NCBI GenBank assembly: GCA_016124275.1 | Contig: WGOA01000051.1 | Location: 1 to 64,000 of the forward strand | Reading direction: 5' to 3' | Source of the DNA: Bacteroidota bacterium | GTDB lineage: Bacteria; Bacteroidota; Bacteroidia; Chitinophagales; BACL12 | DNA length: 64,000 nt | Shown: positions 16,771 through 24,897 of the stretch, piece by piece | Numbering within the stretch: position 1 is the stretch's first letter | Layout of the letters: the number at the start of each line of letters is the position of its first letter | Translations under genes and position numbers: made by a program | The notes under the pieces: generated by a model | What the model saw: only the letters and a program-made list of their open reading frames with translations | Databases searched by the model: none | What the model was told of the DNA's origin: nothing

Positions 16771-17211
16771 TTACCCAAGGCCCACTCCGCGCGCCACCAA
16801 GGTAGCCAGCAGCGGCATGATGAACACAATCAACAGTTCCATGCGGAGAAACATGACAATGCGCTTGGGGACCGCCACAACTTCTTCGGCATTGCCTTTG
16901 CGCTGCTTCAGAAAAAAGACCGTCGGCCAGATGGACAAAATGCCCATGATGACAAACAAGGTCACTTTGGTGTGGAAGATCGGGTTCTGCGTGTAGTAAT
17001 CGGCATTCTTAAAACCGCCCAACCACATGCCCAGACCACAACCGAGCACCAGCAGTGCACCGGCCCCATAGATGCCGTCAAGGGTGGCCAGCCTGGAAAT
17101 CTCCTTGCGCGTCAGGCTCGGTTTGATCAACAAGTGTTCAGCCACCAACGAGGAGGCAATGGCCAGAATGCCCAGAAAATGACCGTAGCGAATCAGAATT
17201 TCTGCATTCAT
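16771..17211 (-). CDS. DUF2214 family integral membrane protein
   Basis: A 146-residue protein with four predicted membrane segments (ILAIASSLVAEHLL, GAGALLVLGCGLGMWLGG, KVTLFVIMGILSIWPTVFF, ELLIVFIMPLLATLVARG). The N-terminal RYGHFLGILAIASSLVAEH and the LDGIYGAGAL segment fit the DUF2214 family, whose function is unknown. The start codon overlaps the stop of the upstream cyclophilin gene by 4 bases, so the two are translationally coupled. Confidence 0.75.
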   Translation of the reverse strand: MNAEILIRYGHFLGILAIASSLVAEHLLIKPSLTRKEISRLATLDGIYGAGALLVLGCGLGMWLGGFKNADYYTQNPIFHTKVTLFVIMGILSIWPTVFFLKQRKGNAEEVVAVPKRIVMFLRMELLIVFIMPLLATLVARGVGLG

Positions 17212-18005
17212 AAAGACAGCTCCTTCATGAGCTTTTCCAACTTCTCCGCTTTGAGCAGCGTCATGGTCATCTTAACGTCCTCCACGGGTCGGTCGCGCGA
17301 ATCGGTGGATGTTGCCGCAATCTGATCAATCACTTCCAGCCCTTTGATGACCTGGCCAAAAACCGTGTACTGGCCATCCAGTTGCGGGGTGCCGCCAACG
17401 GTGGCATAAGCGGCCTTCTGCTCTTCGGTGTACTCGCGACCGGTGCGGGCCGCTAAACCGGTAAGGTTCTCCGGGGCATACGTCTGGCCCTGGACAATGT
17501 AAAATTGAGAGCCGGAGCTGGCGCGTTGCGGGTTGACGTTGTCGCCGGTGCGGGCTGCAGCCAGCGCACCTTTTTTGTGAATCAAGGCATTGTTAAACTC
17601 TCCAGGTACGGTGTAACCCGGACCGCCGGAACCCAGCGATGCCCCTGCTTCAGCACCTTTTGAAGCGGGATCGCCGCCCTGCACCATGAATTGCTTGATG
17701 ACGCGGTGAAAAATCAGGTCGTTGTAAAAACCTTCCTGAACCAGGCGGACAAAGTTGTCGCGGTGTTGCGGGGTTTCGTTGTACAGCAGGATGGTCATGC
17801 TGCCGAATTTGGTGCTGAGTTCTACAAGTTGCACGATCTCTTTGCTTTTTTTGGCCTTCTTCGACGGTTTTGGCGCTGGGCTGGCCGCCGCATTGCTTTC
17901 CTGGCTGCCTGTTTGAGCCTGGACCGAAGACGCGAAGGGGGTTAGGGTAAAAATCAGGCCGAGAATCAAGGCCTGGGCGCGAAATGGGCTTTGGAAAAAG
18001 CGCAT
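17208..18005 (-). CDS. Cyclophilin-type peptidyl-prolyl isomerase, secreted
   Basis: A 265-residue paralogue of the cyclophilin at 13.5-14.3 kb. It has a signal peptide (LILGLIFTLTPFASSVQAQ) instead of a lipobox, then a Lys/Pro/Ser-rich linker (PKPSKKAKKSKE) and a cyclophilin domain with FHRVIKQFMVQGGD, SGSQFYIVQG and VFGQVIKGLEVID. The insertion before VGGTPQLDG is shared with the other copy. It heads a probable four-gene run cyclophilin-DUF2214-SDR-monooxygenase (4 bp overlap, 48 bp gap, 4 bp overlap). Confidence 0.9.
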   Translation of the reverse strand: MRFFQSPFRAQALILGLIFTLTPFASSVQAQTGSQESNAAASPAPKPSKKAKKSKEIVQLVELSTKFGSMTILLYNETPQHRDNFVRLVQEGFYNDLIFHRVIKQFMVQGGDPASKGAEAGASLGSGGPGYTVPGEFNNALIHKKGALAAARTGDNVNPQRASSGSQFYIVQGQTYAPENLTGLAARTGREYTEEQKAAYATVGGTPQLDGQYTVFGQVIKGLEVIDQIAATSTDSRDRPVEDVKMTMTLLKAEKLEKLMKELSL

Positions 18006-18037
18006 AGGATTATGTTGGGTAATTGGGGTGAAGGCCG

Positions 18038-18421
18038 CTAAAGATCGGCAAAATAGCGAATTACCTGCCTTTTCAGCATCCGCTCCTGCTCGTCCACCGA
18101 AAGTTGGGGCAACGCAGCGGTGGCTTCGTAATGGGGCCAGCCTTCGTCATCGCGGCCGATGTAGCGGTACAGTTTTTGCTCGCTGAGCAAGCGGCAGACG
18201 GCAATGTGCATGAGGTCCTGTTTCTGCTCTTTGCTCACTTTTTCCAGCACCTGGCCGAGCTCTTGCAGCCCAATGAGAAACAGCAAGGCCTGCAAATCGG
18301 GCTTTTTGCCAAAGCGCTCCTGCACCTTTTTCAGCACGGCGATCCACTCCGGGTCGAAGTCGATCAATTCGTCGGGCAACGGCGCCGAATCCTTTCCCCC
18401 GATGTATTCAAAATCTTGCAT
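18038..18421 (-). CDS. Conserved hypothetical protein
   Basis: A 127-residue soluble, acidic protein without signal peptide. The N-terminal half (FDPEWIAVLKKVQERFGKKPDLQALLFLIGLQELGQ) looks helical; the C-terminal half has a conserved-looking YIGRDDEGWPHYEA segment. I recognise it only as a small Bacteroidota hypothetical; no function is assigned. An exact TATCTTTG promoter box lies 15 bases before its ATG, so it probably has its own short-leader transcript, separate from the peroxidase gene behind it. Confidence 0.7.
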   Translation of the reverse strand: MQDFEYIGGKDSAPLPDELIDFDPEWIAVLKKVQERFGKKPDLQALLFLIGLQELGQVLEKVSKEQKQDLMHIAVCRLLSEQKLYRYIGRDDEGWPHYEATAALPQLSVDEQERMLKRQVIRYFADL

Positions 18422-18436
18422 AACGCGCTAAAGCCC

Positions 18437-18444
18437 CAAAGATA
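18437..18444 (-). promoter_or_regulatory. Candidate -7 box TATCTTTG
   Basis: Exact TAnnTTTG match on the minus strand, 15 bases upstream of the 18421 start codon, implying a leader of roughly ten nucleotides. Confidence 0.45.
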
Positions 18445-18449
18445 ACCGG

Positions 18450-19577
18450 TTAAGGCCATGGGTTTTGGTATTCCGGGCGAAGGGCCAACGAGTCATCGCT
18501 CAAACTCAACAGAAACAGCTCCAGTTTGTCTTTTTCGTCCTCGGTCAGCAGCGCCCCGCCTTGAAAAGCGAACTCCATCAGCTGATCGGTGAAAGGGGTA
18601 TGCTGCACGCCTTCGCTGTAAAAATCGATGACCTCGCGCAACGTGGCGAAGCGCCCGTCGTGCATGTAGGGCGCGGTGTACTTGAGGTTGCGCAGGCTGG
18701 GAACCTTGAACTTGCCGTAATCTGCGGTGTCGCCGGTGACGGCTCCAAGTCCGCGATCGGGAAAATCGGCTGCCCGGGTGTAAGGGTCCAGCCCGTTGCT
18801 GCGGTAGGTAAAATCGGTAAACAATCCGCCGGAGCCGTGGCAATGGAAGCAATCGCCGCCAAAGAGGTCCAGGTAGAGCTCGTAGCCGTCAAAGACGTCG
18901 TCGTCCCAGAAAATCTGGCCGCTGAGCATGCGGTCGAAGGGCGTATTGCCGGACACAATGCTGCGCTCAAACTGCGCGATGGCCTGGCCGATGCGCTCGG
19001 GGGTGATGACGCTGTCGCCGAATGCGTAGAAGAAGTCAAGCGGATAACTGGGGTGGCGCTGCAGGCTGAGCACGGCCTGGGGCAGGGTATTGTGCATTTC
19101 AATCGGGTCCGTGATGGGCACCAGGGCCTGCTGCTCCAGGTTGGGCGAGCGGCTGTCCCAGAACAGTCCGCCGCGTGGTCGCCCTTCGGGGGTGATGCTG
19201 AACGCTGGCGAATAGGCCAGGTTAAAAAGCGGCATGCTGTTGCGGGTGCCCGCGATACCGTCAATGCCAATGCTGACGGCGTTCGCATCGTCCACCAGGC
19301 CGGAGGAAGGGTTGTGGCAACCGGCGCAACTTAGCGTGGAGTCCGCAGAAAGGATGGGGTCAAAGAAGAGCTTGCGACCCAACAACACCCCTTCGACCGT
19401 CATGGGATTTGCCAGATTGTCTTCAAGCGGCGGGAGCCCCAACGGGCGATTGATGGTCAGCGGCGTCGGGTCAAAAATCGGTCCATCCGGCTCAGGTCCG
19501 GGATCGGGCCTGCAAGCCGCCAGGGCAAACAGCACAGCAACGAGGGGGAATAGGGCTGTAATCCGGGTATGACGCAT
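18450..19577 (-). CDS. Di-haem cytochrome c peroxidase / MauG family (MbnH-like)
   Basis: A 375-residue lipoprotein (lipobox LFALAAC) with two c-type haem sites, CAGCH at ~80 and CFHCH at ~245. Other features fit bacterial CcpA/MauG enzymes: LGRKLFFDPILS, GTRNSMPLFNLAY, FWDSRSPNLEQQ, KVPSLRNLKYTAPYMHDGRF (distal-haem Met/His region). Start chosen at the ATG at 19577; the longer ORF form lacks a signal peptide at its N-terminus. It follows the MbnP gene by 98 bases on the same strand. In known MbnP/MbnH pairs the MauG-like enzyme oxidises a Trp of MbnP to kynurenine, which makes that role more likely here than simple peroxide removal. Confidence 0.85.
   Translation of the reverse strand: MRHTRITALFPLVAVLFALAACRPDPGPEPDGPIFDPTPLTINRPLGLPPLEDNLANPMTVEGVLLGRKLFFDPILSADSTLSCAGCHNPSSGLVDDANAVSIGIDGIAGTRNSMPLFNLAYSPAFSITPEGRPRGGLFWDSRSPNLEQQALVPITDPIEMHNTLPQAVLSLQRHPSYPLDFFYAFGDSVITPERIGQAIAQFERSIVSGNTPFDRMLSGQIFWDDDVFDGYELYLDLFGGDCFHCHGSGGLFTDFTYRSNGLDPYTRAADFPDRGLGAVTGDTADYGKFKVPSLRNLKYTAPYMHDGRFATLREVIDFYSEGVQHTPFTDQLMEFAFQGGALLTEDEKDKLELFLLSLSDDSLALRPEYQNPWP
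18474..18485 (+). repeat. CGGGCGAAGGGC copy (exact 12-mer, + strand)
   Basis: Exact copy lying on the + strand within the 3' end of the minus-strand peroxidase gene, where it is read as LRPE. Confidence 0.7.
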
Positions 19578-19675
19578 TAGGAAATGTCGTTCCAGGGCTA
19601 GGGGGGTTGCTTTGAACCTGGCGCTGTTAGTAGTGGGCATGCACGGAAAAACACCCGCGCACCCTTGTGTTGGCA

Positions 19676-20425
19676 TCAGGGAACCAACGAGAACGCAGCG
19701 GGTATATTGGCTTTTACCTGCATGGCCATGGGCAGGTTGTCCATGGTATGCGTGGTGTTGACAGTGGGGAAGTCAATACTCGTGAACAACGCCAAAGGGT
19801 CATAGTTCAGGGTCAGGGTCAGCGTTTCTGCGTCATCACCGCCAAACGAGCCGGGTATGCTCAGTGTACTGAGAAAGTTGTCTGCGCCTAAATGCACTTC
19901 AAACCCGCTTCCGGATTCCGGCGTGCCGTCTCCATCGCCGTCGTAGATGCCGTCAATTCGCAGAAAAATATAGCCCGACGTCCAGCTCCAATGCATGTTC
20001 GGCGACTGGGGTGCCAACGGGTTGCTGGAAGCGTATTGCGTCGGGTCCAGGTGGTTGGTGGCCGAATCAATGCCTACGTTGAAGTTGAAGGCGGTGTAAG
20101 CCTGTGGCGGAACATTTCCCAGGGAGTAAGCGTCATCGTTGGGTTGGGCCAGCACGTAGGCATTTGTGCTGACGGTATTGCCGGCAATATCTTCTAACTG
20201 AATGCCGCTTAGGTAAAAGCGAAGCGTGTTAAACTGCACAGCAGTGCCGTTAATGGTGTAAATCGTGGCTGGGTTAAAAAGTGCTCCGCCAGGGGTAAAA
20301 CGCACTTGAAGTTCTACCGGGGTATCGTCGGTTTCTTCGTCGCAGGAGGGAAACAGACTAAGCACCGCAATCAGGCCTCCAAGCAGCCCAAATCGCTGCG
20401 CAGCAGGCAAAAAAGAACGGGTCAT
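19676..20425 (-). CDS. mbnP: MbnP family copper-binding lipoprotein
   Basis: A ~249-residue lipoprotein starting at ATG 20425 (lipobox LFPSC at ~25-29, acidic CDEETDD after the Cys, as in surface-exported Bacteroidota lipoproteins). MbnP features: VRFTPGGALFNPATIYTING, FNTLRFYLSGIQLED, FNFNVGIDSATNH, and the hallmark NMHWSWTSGYIFLRIDG with adjacent His and Trp. Family members bind Cu(I), and a Trp is converted to kynurenine by the di-haem partner MbnH. The partner-like gene follows at once on the same strand. Which Trp is modified cannot be told from sequence alone. Confidence 0.82.
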   Translation of the reverse strand: MTRSFLPAAQRFGLLGGLIAVLSLFPSCDEETDDTPVELQVRFTPGGALFNPATIYTINGTAVQFNTLRFYLSGIQLEDIAGNTVSTNAYVLAQPNDDAYSLGNVPPQAYTAFNFNVGIDSATNHLDPTQYASSNPLAPQSPNMHWSWTSGYIFLRIDGIYDGDGDGTPESGSGFEVHLGADNFLSTLSIPGSFGGDDAETLTLTLNYDPLALFTSIDFPTVNTTHTMDNLPMAMQVKANIPAAFSLVP

Positions 20426-20449
20426 GAGAAACGGGTTTTTGAGGAACCC

Positions 20450-20457
20450 TAAAGATA
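20450..20457 (-). promoter_or_regulatory. Possible -7 box TATCTTTA for mbnP
   Basis: Seven of eight positions of TAnnTTTG, 24 bases upstream of the mbnP ATG on the minus strand. Confidence 0.35.
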
Positions 20458-20616
20458 CGCCGCACTGGTTTTGGTTAGGACGCGTATGCAGCCGGATCCT
20501 TTCCAACAATGGCAGTAATTCAATATAGGGCCGTCCTATAATCGCGGATTTGTAAGCAGTTATGCTTTCTTCAGGGCTACTCTAAAAAACCCTTCAACTA
20601 AATGCGGGAAATAGCG

Positions 20617-20624
20617 TATCTTCG
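20617..20624 (+). promoter_or_regulatory. Possible -7 box TATCTTCG
   Basis: Seven of eight positions of TAnnTTTG, six bases before the ATG at 20631; it would start the receptor/HMA transcript divergently from mbnP. Confidence 0.35.
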
Positions 20625-20630
20625 GGATTA

Positions 20631-21080
20631 ATGCGCTCGTTTACCGCCCAAATCAGTACCCTTTTCACCCTTGTGGCCTTTCTGGTGACCACAAGCGGTT
20701 GGGTGTTGCACCGGCATTACTGCCCGGAGAGTGAGCAACAAATTATTTCTCTGCTGGACGTTAGGCATTGTAGCGAGCCTGTGGCTGAGCTGCCTGCTTC
20801 TTGTTGCGAGAAGCCCGTATCCCTCCCCGAGCCCGCTTGTGGCGCCGATGATGGCTGCTGCAAAGACCAGGTGATTTTGCTGGAATTGCCCAGCCCCTAT
20901 TCGCTTCCGGTTTATCAGCATGGATCTGTTTTAAGTGATGCCGCTGTTGTTGCACCTTTCCGTACCGAGATCGTCCTTTGGGTGAACCTCCCGGAGGCTG
21001 CGGTGCCCATGCATCCCATTCCCCCGCCCCCCCTGCGCTGCCTGGATCGGCTCAACGAGCTCCAGGTTTACCGAACCTGA
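20631..21080 (+). CDS. HYC_CC_PP family protein
   Basis: A 149-residue protein with a hydrophobic N-terminus (ISTLFTLVAFLVTTSGWVL) that directly precedes the HRHYC motif, followed by several Cys pairs (ASCCEK, DGCCKD) and a C-terminal proline run before RCLDRL. These are the three hallmarks (HYC, CC, PP) of the Bacteroidota family of that name. Members usually sit beside TonB-dependent receptors of metal loci, as here (76 bp before the receptor). The Cys/His content suggests metal handling at the membrane, but no function is established. Confidence 0.8.
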   Translation: MRSFTAQISTLFTLVAFLVTTSGWVLHRHYCPESEQQIISLLDVRHCSEPVAELPASCCEKPVSLPEPACGADDGCCKDQVILLELPSPYSLPVYQHGSVLSDAAVVAPFRTEIVLWVNLPEAAVPMHPIPPPPLRCLDRLNELQVYRT

Positions 21081-21156
21081 TTCTTTTTTCGGACTGTGCC
21101 TGCCCCCCAACAACGTTGGGAGGCCTTAGCCTTTATGTACCCCGAAAAGAATTGGA

Positions 21157-23472
21157 ATGATCTCTTTATCCTTTTACGTCCGGATTGTGCCCCTTGCGGC
21201 GCTGCTCTATGCGCTGCCGGCACGCGGACAATCGCCCCGGCATGACATCCAGGGCCGCATTACCGATGCCGAAACAGGGCTGCCCCTGCCCGGAGCCAGC
21301 GTCTATTGGTTGGGAAGCGCCACCGGAACCAGCTCGGACCCCGATGGCTATTTTGCCCTCGGTTTACCCGGCCAAGCCCCGGCCGCTGGCCAAGCGCCAG
21401 CAGCTGGCCAAGCCCCGGCTGCAAGCCAAGCGCCAGCTGGAGACCAAGCTCCGGCTGCAGGCCAAACGCCAACCCAACTGGTCATCAGCCAGGTCGGCTA
21501 CCAGAGCGATACGCTGCTCGTGCAGGATCAGGATGACCTGGTGGTTACACTCGTACCCGGTCAGGTGCTGGACGAAGTTTCCATTGAGGGTCGTCAGGAC
21601 GCTGCCAGCCTGCTTTCGCCCATCAACCAGGTCACTATCTCCGAGCACGAACTGACCCGCGGTGCCTGTTGCAATCTTTCAGAAAGTTTTGAAACCACCA
21701 CCGACGTGGATGTCGAGTTCACGGACGGCATCAGCGGCGCGCGGCAAGTGCGCATGCTTGGCCTGGACGGCCGCTACGTGCAAATGCTCACAGAGAACCG
21801 CCCTGGAGCGCGGGGACTTGCCTTGCCCTACGGCCTGACCTTTGTGCCCGGCACCTGGATGTCATCCATTCAGGTAACCAAAGGGCCAGGTTCCGTGATC
21901 AACGGCTATGAAGCCATGAGCGGGCAGCTCAATGTGGAATACCACAAGCCCGAAGCCATGGACAAGCTCTTTCTCAATGCCTACGGCAGTGTTATGGGCC
22001 GGCTGGAAGCCAATGCGCACGGCAGCGCAAAGGTCAGCGACCTCACCAGCATGGGTTGGTTCGGACACGGGGCATGGGTGGGCCGCCAAAATGACCACAA
22101 CGATGACGGCTTTCTGGATCTTCCGGAATCCCAATCGTTTGTGCTCATGAACCGCTGGTCGTTTACAGGTCGAAGGGCTGTGCACGGTCAGGCAGGAGCA
22201 GAATATGTGCACCAGGATTTGTTCGGCGGCCAACTGGACAGCCGAAATGCCGACATTGGCGACTTGTACAGCAATCCGGTCAGCACGCGCCGCGCACAAG
22301 CCTGGAGCAAAATTGGCTGGATTCACCCGGACAAAGCGCGCCGCAGCAGCGGTCTGGTGTTGCAAGGCACCTGGCACCAGCAAGAAAGCCGCTACGGCAA
22401 CCGCTACGCGTATGCGGGAGAATCCAAAACGCTGCACGCCAACCTGATCAACGACGTGCCCATTGGTTCGGGCACGGAACACATGTTCCGCACCGGTGCT
22501 TCGCTGCTGCTGGACGATGTTTCCGAAACACTGAGCGACCCGACGGCCAGCAACGAAACCTTCAACGGTCAACTTGGCGAGCGCATGGAAACAGTTCCGG
22601 GCGTTTTTGCCGAGTACTCGCTTGATTTGCGCGACTGGTCTTTGGTGGCCGGTGTCCGGGCCGATTACCACAACACGCTCGGCTGGCAGGGGGCACCGCG
22701 CGTGCACGTCCGCAAGTGCTGGAACGAAAAGTCCACGCTGCGGGTGTCGGGGGGGCGGGGCTGGCGCACGGTCAACCCCATCCTTGAGTTTAGCAACTGG
22801 TTGAACAGCGCCCGCGTGTTCAGCGCCGATGAAGGCCTGTTGTGGGAATCATCCTGGAACACCGGCGGCGGTTTTCAACAATTGGTAACGTTGGGGCAAC
22901 GCGCGTGGTCCCTTCGCCTCGATTACTTCTACACGGGCTTTGACCAGCGCGTGGTTGTGGATTTGGACACCGATGCGGACGCGGTACTGGTGCAACAGTC
23001 GCCGAGCTATTCGCGCTCGCACGCTGGCCAAATTGAACTGGACGGTGAAGTGTGGAACGGGCTAACGATGCGCCTGGCCTGGAAGTACGAAGACGTGCGG
23101 GCCGAAACGGCCGGGGAACTTCGCCGCGAAACGTTCGTGCCGCAATGGCGCAGTCTGGCCAGTGTCGGCTACGAAACACCCAACGATCGCTGGCAGGCCG
23201 ATGCCACGCTTCAGTTGGTTGGCCCTTCGCGCCTGCCGCTGAGTTTTGAAGATACCGAGTCGCCGGTTTACCCGCAATTGCTGGCCCAGGTGACCCGGCA
23301 TTTTGAGGCCTGGAGCCTGTACGTGGGCTCTGAAAACATCACCGGATTTCACCAGCACGACGCCATTCGCGGCGCGGCAAACCCTTTTGGATCAAACTTT
23401 GATGCAGCGGGGCTCTGGGGACCGGTCATGGGCCGAAACGTTTACGCAGGCGTGCGCTTCACCTTAAATTGA
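21157..23472 (+). CDS. TonB-dependent receptor with carboxypeptidase-regulatory-like N-domain
   Basis: A 771-residue outer-membrane receptor: signal peptide (AALLYALPARGQ), CarboxypepD_reg-like domain (IQGRITDAETGLPLPGASVYW) interrupted by a Gly/Gln/Ala/Pro tandem repeat at ~72-107, plug domain (~150-260; MLGLDGRYVQMLTENRPGA, VTKGPGSVINGYEAMSGQLNVEY) and a 22-strand-type barrel to the C-terminal aromatic-rich strand. The plug resembles copper/metal or siderophore receptors that cluster with HYC_CC_PP and HMA proteins. The gene lies between those two types. Substrate (probably a copper complex) is inferred from context only. Confidence 0.9.
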   Translation: MISLSFYVRIVPLAALLYALPARGQSPRHDIQGRITDAETGLPLPGASVYWLGSATGTSSDPDGYFALGLPGQAPAAGQAPAAGQAPAASQAPAGDQAPAAGQTPTQLVISQVGYQSDTLLVQDQDDLVVTLVPGQVLDEVSIEGRQDAASLLSPINQVTISEHELTRGACCNLSESFETTTDVDVEFTDGISGARQVRMLGLDGRYVQMLTENRPGARGLALPYGLTFVPGTWMSSIQVTKGPGSVINGYEAMSGQLNVEYHKPEAMDKLFLNAYGSVMGRLEANAHGSAKVSDLTSMGWFGHGAWVGRQNDHNDDGFLDLPESQSFVLMNRWSFTGRRAVHGQAGAEYVHQDLFGGQLDSRNADIGDLYSNPVSTRRAQAWSKIGWIHPDKARRSSGLVLQGTWHQQESRYGNRYAYAGESKTLHANLINDVPIGSGTEHMFRTGASLLLDDVSETLSDPTASNETFNGQLGERMETVPGVFAEYSLDLRDWSLVAGVRADYHNTLGWQGAPRVHVRKCWNEKSTLRVSGGRGWRTVNPILEFSNWLNSARVFSADEGLLWESSWNTGGGFQQLVTLGQRAWSLRLDYFYTGFDQRVVVDLDTDADAVLVQQSPSYSRSHAGQIELDGEVWNGLTMRLAWKYEDVRAETAGELRRETFVPQWRSLASVGYETPNDRWQADATLQLVGPSRLPLSFEDTESPVYPQLLAQVTRHFEAWSLYVGSENITGFHQHDAIRGAANPFGSNFDAAGLWGPVMGRNVYAGVRFTLN
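21370..21477 (+). repeat. In-frame tandem repeat, six 18-bp units
   Basis: Six degenerate 18-bp units encoding GQAPAA variants inside the receptor gene, located between strands of its N-terminal regulatory-like domain. Because the unit is a multiple of three, gain or loss of units changes protein length without a frameshift. Confidence 0.9.
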
Positions 23473-23508
23473 ATCGTGTTTATCGCGAACCAACGCCAGG
23501 GCATCGCT

Positions 23509-23533
23509 TAAAACCCCATAGCCTGCGTTACGC
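23509..23533 (+). repeat. Dispersed ~26-bp element, copy 2
   Basis: TAAAACCCCATAGC followed by CTGCGTTACGC, in the 133-bp gap between the receptor and the first HMA gene. Its end lies exactly 72 bases before the HMA start codon. Confidence 0.6.
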
Positions 23534-23605
23534 TCCAAAGGGGGCTTGGTAAGCGACCCATACTGCCTTGCAAACAACCTTAAAAAACACAACAAAAGTT
23601 ATCTT

Positions 23606-23968
23606 ATGAAATTTCAAATGAGTTCCTTCCTGATGGTATTTTTCCTCAGCGCCCTGGCTTACTCCTGCTCCACTGCACAAGCAGGCGGCAGCGAGACGCA
23701 ATCCATTGAAATTCAAACTTCGGCAGTTTGCGGCACCTGCAAACAAACCCTGGAAAAAGCTATGGCAAATGCGGATGGGGTCAGCTCCAGCCGATTGGAC
23801 TTGGGCAACAAGGTATTGACCGTGGAGTTTGACCCGGATAAAACCAATGCCGAGGCCCTTCGCAAACTGGTTACGGAAACCGGCTACGATGCCGATGGCC
23901 AACCCGCCAATCAAACCTCGCACGACAACCTTCCGGCTTGTTGCCAGAAAGACAGCGGTCTGCATTAA
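23606..23968 (+). CDS. Secreted heavy-metal-associated (HMA) domain protein
   Basis: A 120-residue protein. I use the ATG at 23606 (MKFQMSSFLMVFFLSALAYSC), which starts a lipoprotein-like signal with lipobox ALAYSC. The mature part is one HMA domain: ferredoxin-like fold with the metal-site CGTC at the first loop (TSAVCGTCKQTLEKAM) and VEFDPDKTNAEALRKLVTETGYDA as the last strand-helix. The tail has an extra Cys pair (LPACCQK). It probably binds Cu(I) or a similar soft metal in the periplasm, handing it to or from the adjacent receptor system. Confidence 0.85.
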   Translation: MKFQMSSFLMVFFLSALAYSCSTAQAGGSETQSIEIQTSAVCGTCKQTLEKAMANADGVSSSRLDLGNKVLTVEFDPDKTNAEALRKLVTETGYDADGQPANQTSHDNLPACCQKDSGLH

Positions 23969-23998
23969 GGGCACGGGCAAACCAGCATAGCCATCCTT

Positions 23999-24247
23999 AT
24001 GAAATTCAAGACCAACATCAACTGTGCCAATTGCATCCGCGCCGTTTCGGGCATGCTCAACCAGGAAAAACGCATTGCATCCTGGTCGGTGGACACCGAA
24101 AATCCGGATAAGATTCTGACCGTTCAGGGGCAGCTGAGCCCTGAAGAGGTGGTGCAAACAGTTTACCAGACCGGCTTTGATGCCGTGTGGTTGCCGGAGG
24201 CAGAAGCTGCATCTACAGCGGATTCTCCAACAGCACAAAACCGTTGA
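23999..24247 (+). CDS. Small HMA-domain metallochaperone-like protein
   Basis: An 82-residue cytoplasmic protein with CANC as the metal-binding pair (INCANCIRAVSGML) and the usual second half (LTVQGQLSPEEVVQTVYQTGFDA). It resembles CopZ-type chaperones. It follows the secreted HMA gene by 30 bases on the same strand, so the two are likely co-transcribed with the receptor. The last 35 bases overlap the 3' end of the convergent lipoprotein gene, which could permit antisense interference between the two transcripts. Confidence 0.8.
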   Translation: MKFKTNINCANCIRAVSGMLNQEKRIASWSVDTENPDKILTVQGQLSPEEVVQTVYQTGFDAVWLPEAEAASTADSPTAQNR

Positions 24248-24863
24248 TAAACGCCTCCACATCTGCCGGCTGGGGATACTTGCCATCGCGCAGGACCCCG
24301 AGCTGGTAGAGGCGGTTGTTGACCAGAATCAGTTCGTACACGGCGTGGAAATGGGCGTCGCGGGCGCGAAAGCGCTGGCTTGGGTATTGCTGTCGCACGG
24401 AGTCAAAAATCACTTCGAACTGCGTGCCCTTGCCAAGGCCTTCTACCACCGATTCGCGGGCTTCCTGCAAAATCTGCCGCGCCGGGCGGCTGTAAATCAC
24501 CGCTGTGGGATAATCGGAGTAACTGGCCCAATACGCTTTGGTGATGCTGTAGTCGTAGGCAATGGTGATCAATTCAATTTGCCCCTGCGGCGAGGGTATC
24601 ATGGCCGAACTGACCTTGGGAGGACCGGGAAAGCGCAGTTGAAAATCCTCGCCGCTGCTTTGATACAAGTAAGATAACGGGGGAAGGCGATCCGGCGCTA
24701 AGCGAACGTCTTCCAGCGTTGGGACACTGTCGGGTTCCAGCACCAGCACGTTGCTGACACCGTTCGTGCTGCGCGGGCGATGCTCGCACGAGCTTGCACC
24801 GAGCAGCTGGATGAACCCCAGCATGGCCAGCCATCCGGCCCTTATGAAAGTTTTTTGCCACAT
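24213..24863 (-). CDS. Hypothetical lipoprotein
   Basis: A 216-residue protein with a lipoprotein signal (MLGFIQLLGASSC) and a mature domain containing FQLRFPGPPKVSS, ITIAYDYSITKAYWASYSDYP and a closing YELILVNNRLYQLGVLRDG...FINGFVLLENPL. The pattern suggests an alpha/beta domain found in several Bacteroidota lipoproteins, but I cannot name a family with certainty. It has its own promoter-like box ten bases upstream and overlaps the convergent HMA gene by 35 bases. Confidence 0.6.
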   Translation of the reverse strand: MWQKTFIRAGWLAMLGFIQLLGASSCEHRPRSTNGVSNVLVLEPDSVPTLEDVRLAPDRLPPLSYLYQSSGEDFQLRFPGPPKVSSAMIPSPQGQIELITIAYDYSITKAYWASYSDYPTAVIYSRPARQILQEARESVVEGLGKGTQFEVIFDSVRQQYPSQRFRARDAHFHAVYELILVNNRLYQLGVLRDGKYPQPADVEAFINGFVLLENPL

Positions 24864-24873
24864 GTCCCAAGGG

Positions 24874-24881
24874 CGAATATA
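24874..24881 (-). promoter_or_regulatory. Possible -7 box TATATTCG
   Basis: Seven of eight positions of TAnnTTTG, ten bases before the lipoprotein ATG at 24863 on the minus strand. Confidence 0.35.
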
Positions 24882-24897
24882 GGAATCCGCGTGTGGG

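Noticed and set aside
18450-19676. Longer start for the peroxidase gene at 19676
   Set aside because: The extra 33 residues have no signal peptide; the ATG at 19577 begins a proper lipoprotein signal.
21862-22707. 281-aa minus ORF opposite the TonB-dependent receptor
   Set aside because: Shadow of the receptor gene; no plausible domain and poor composition.
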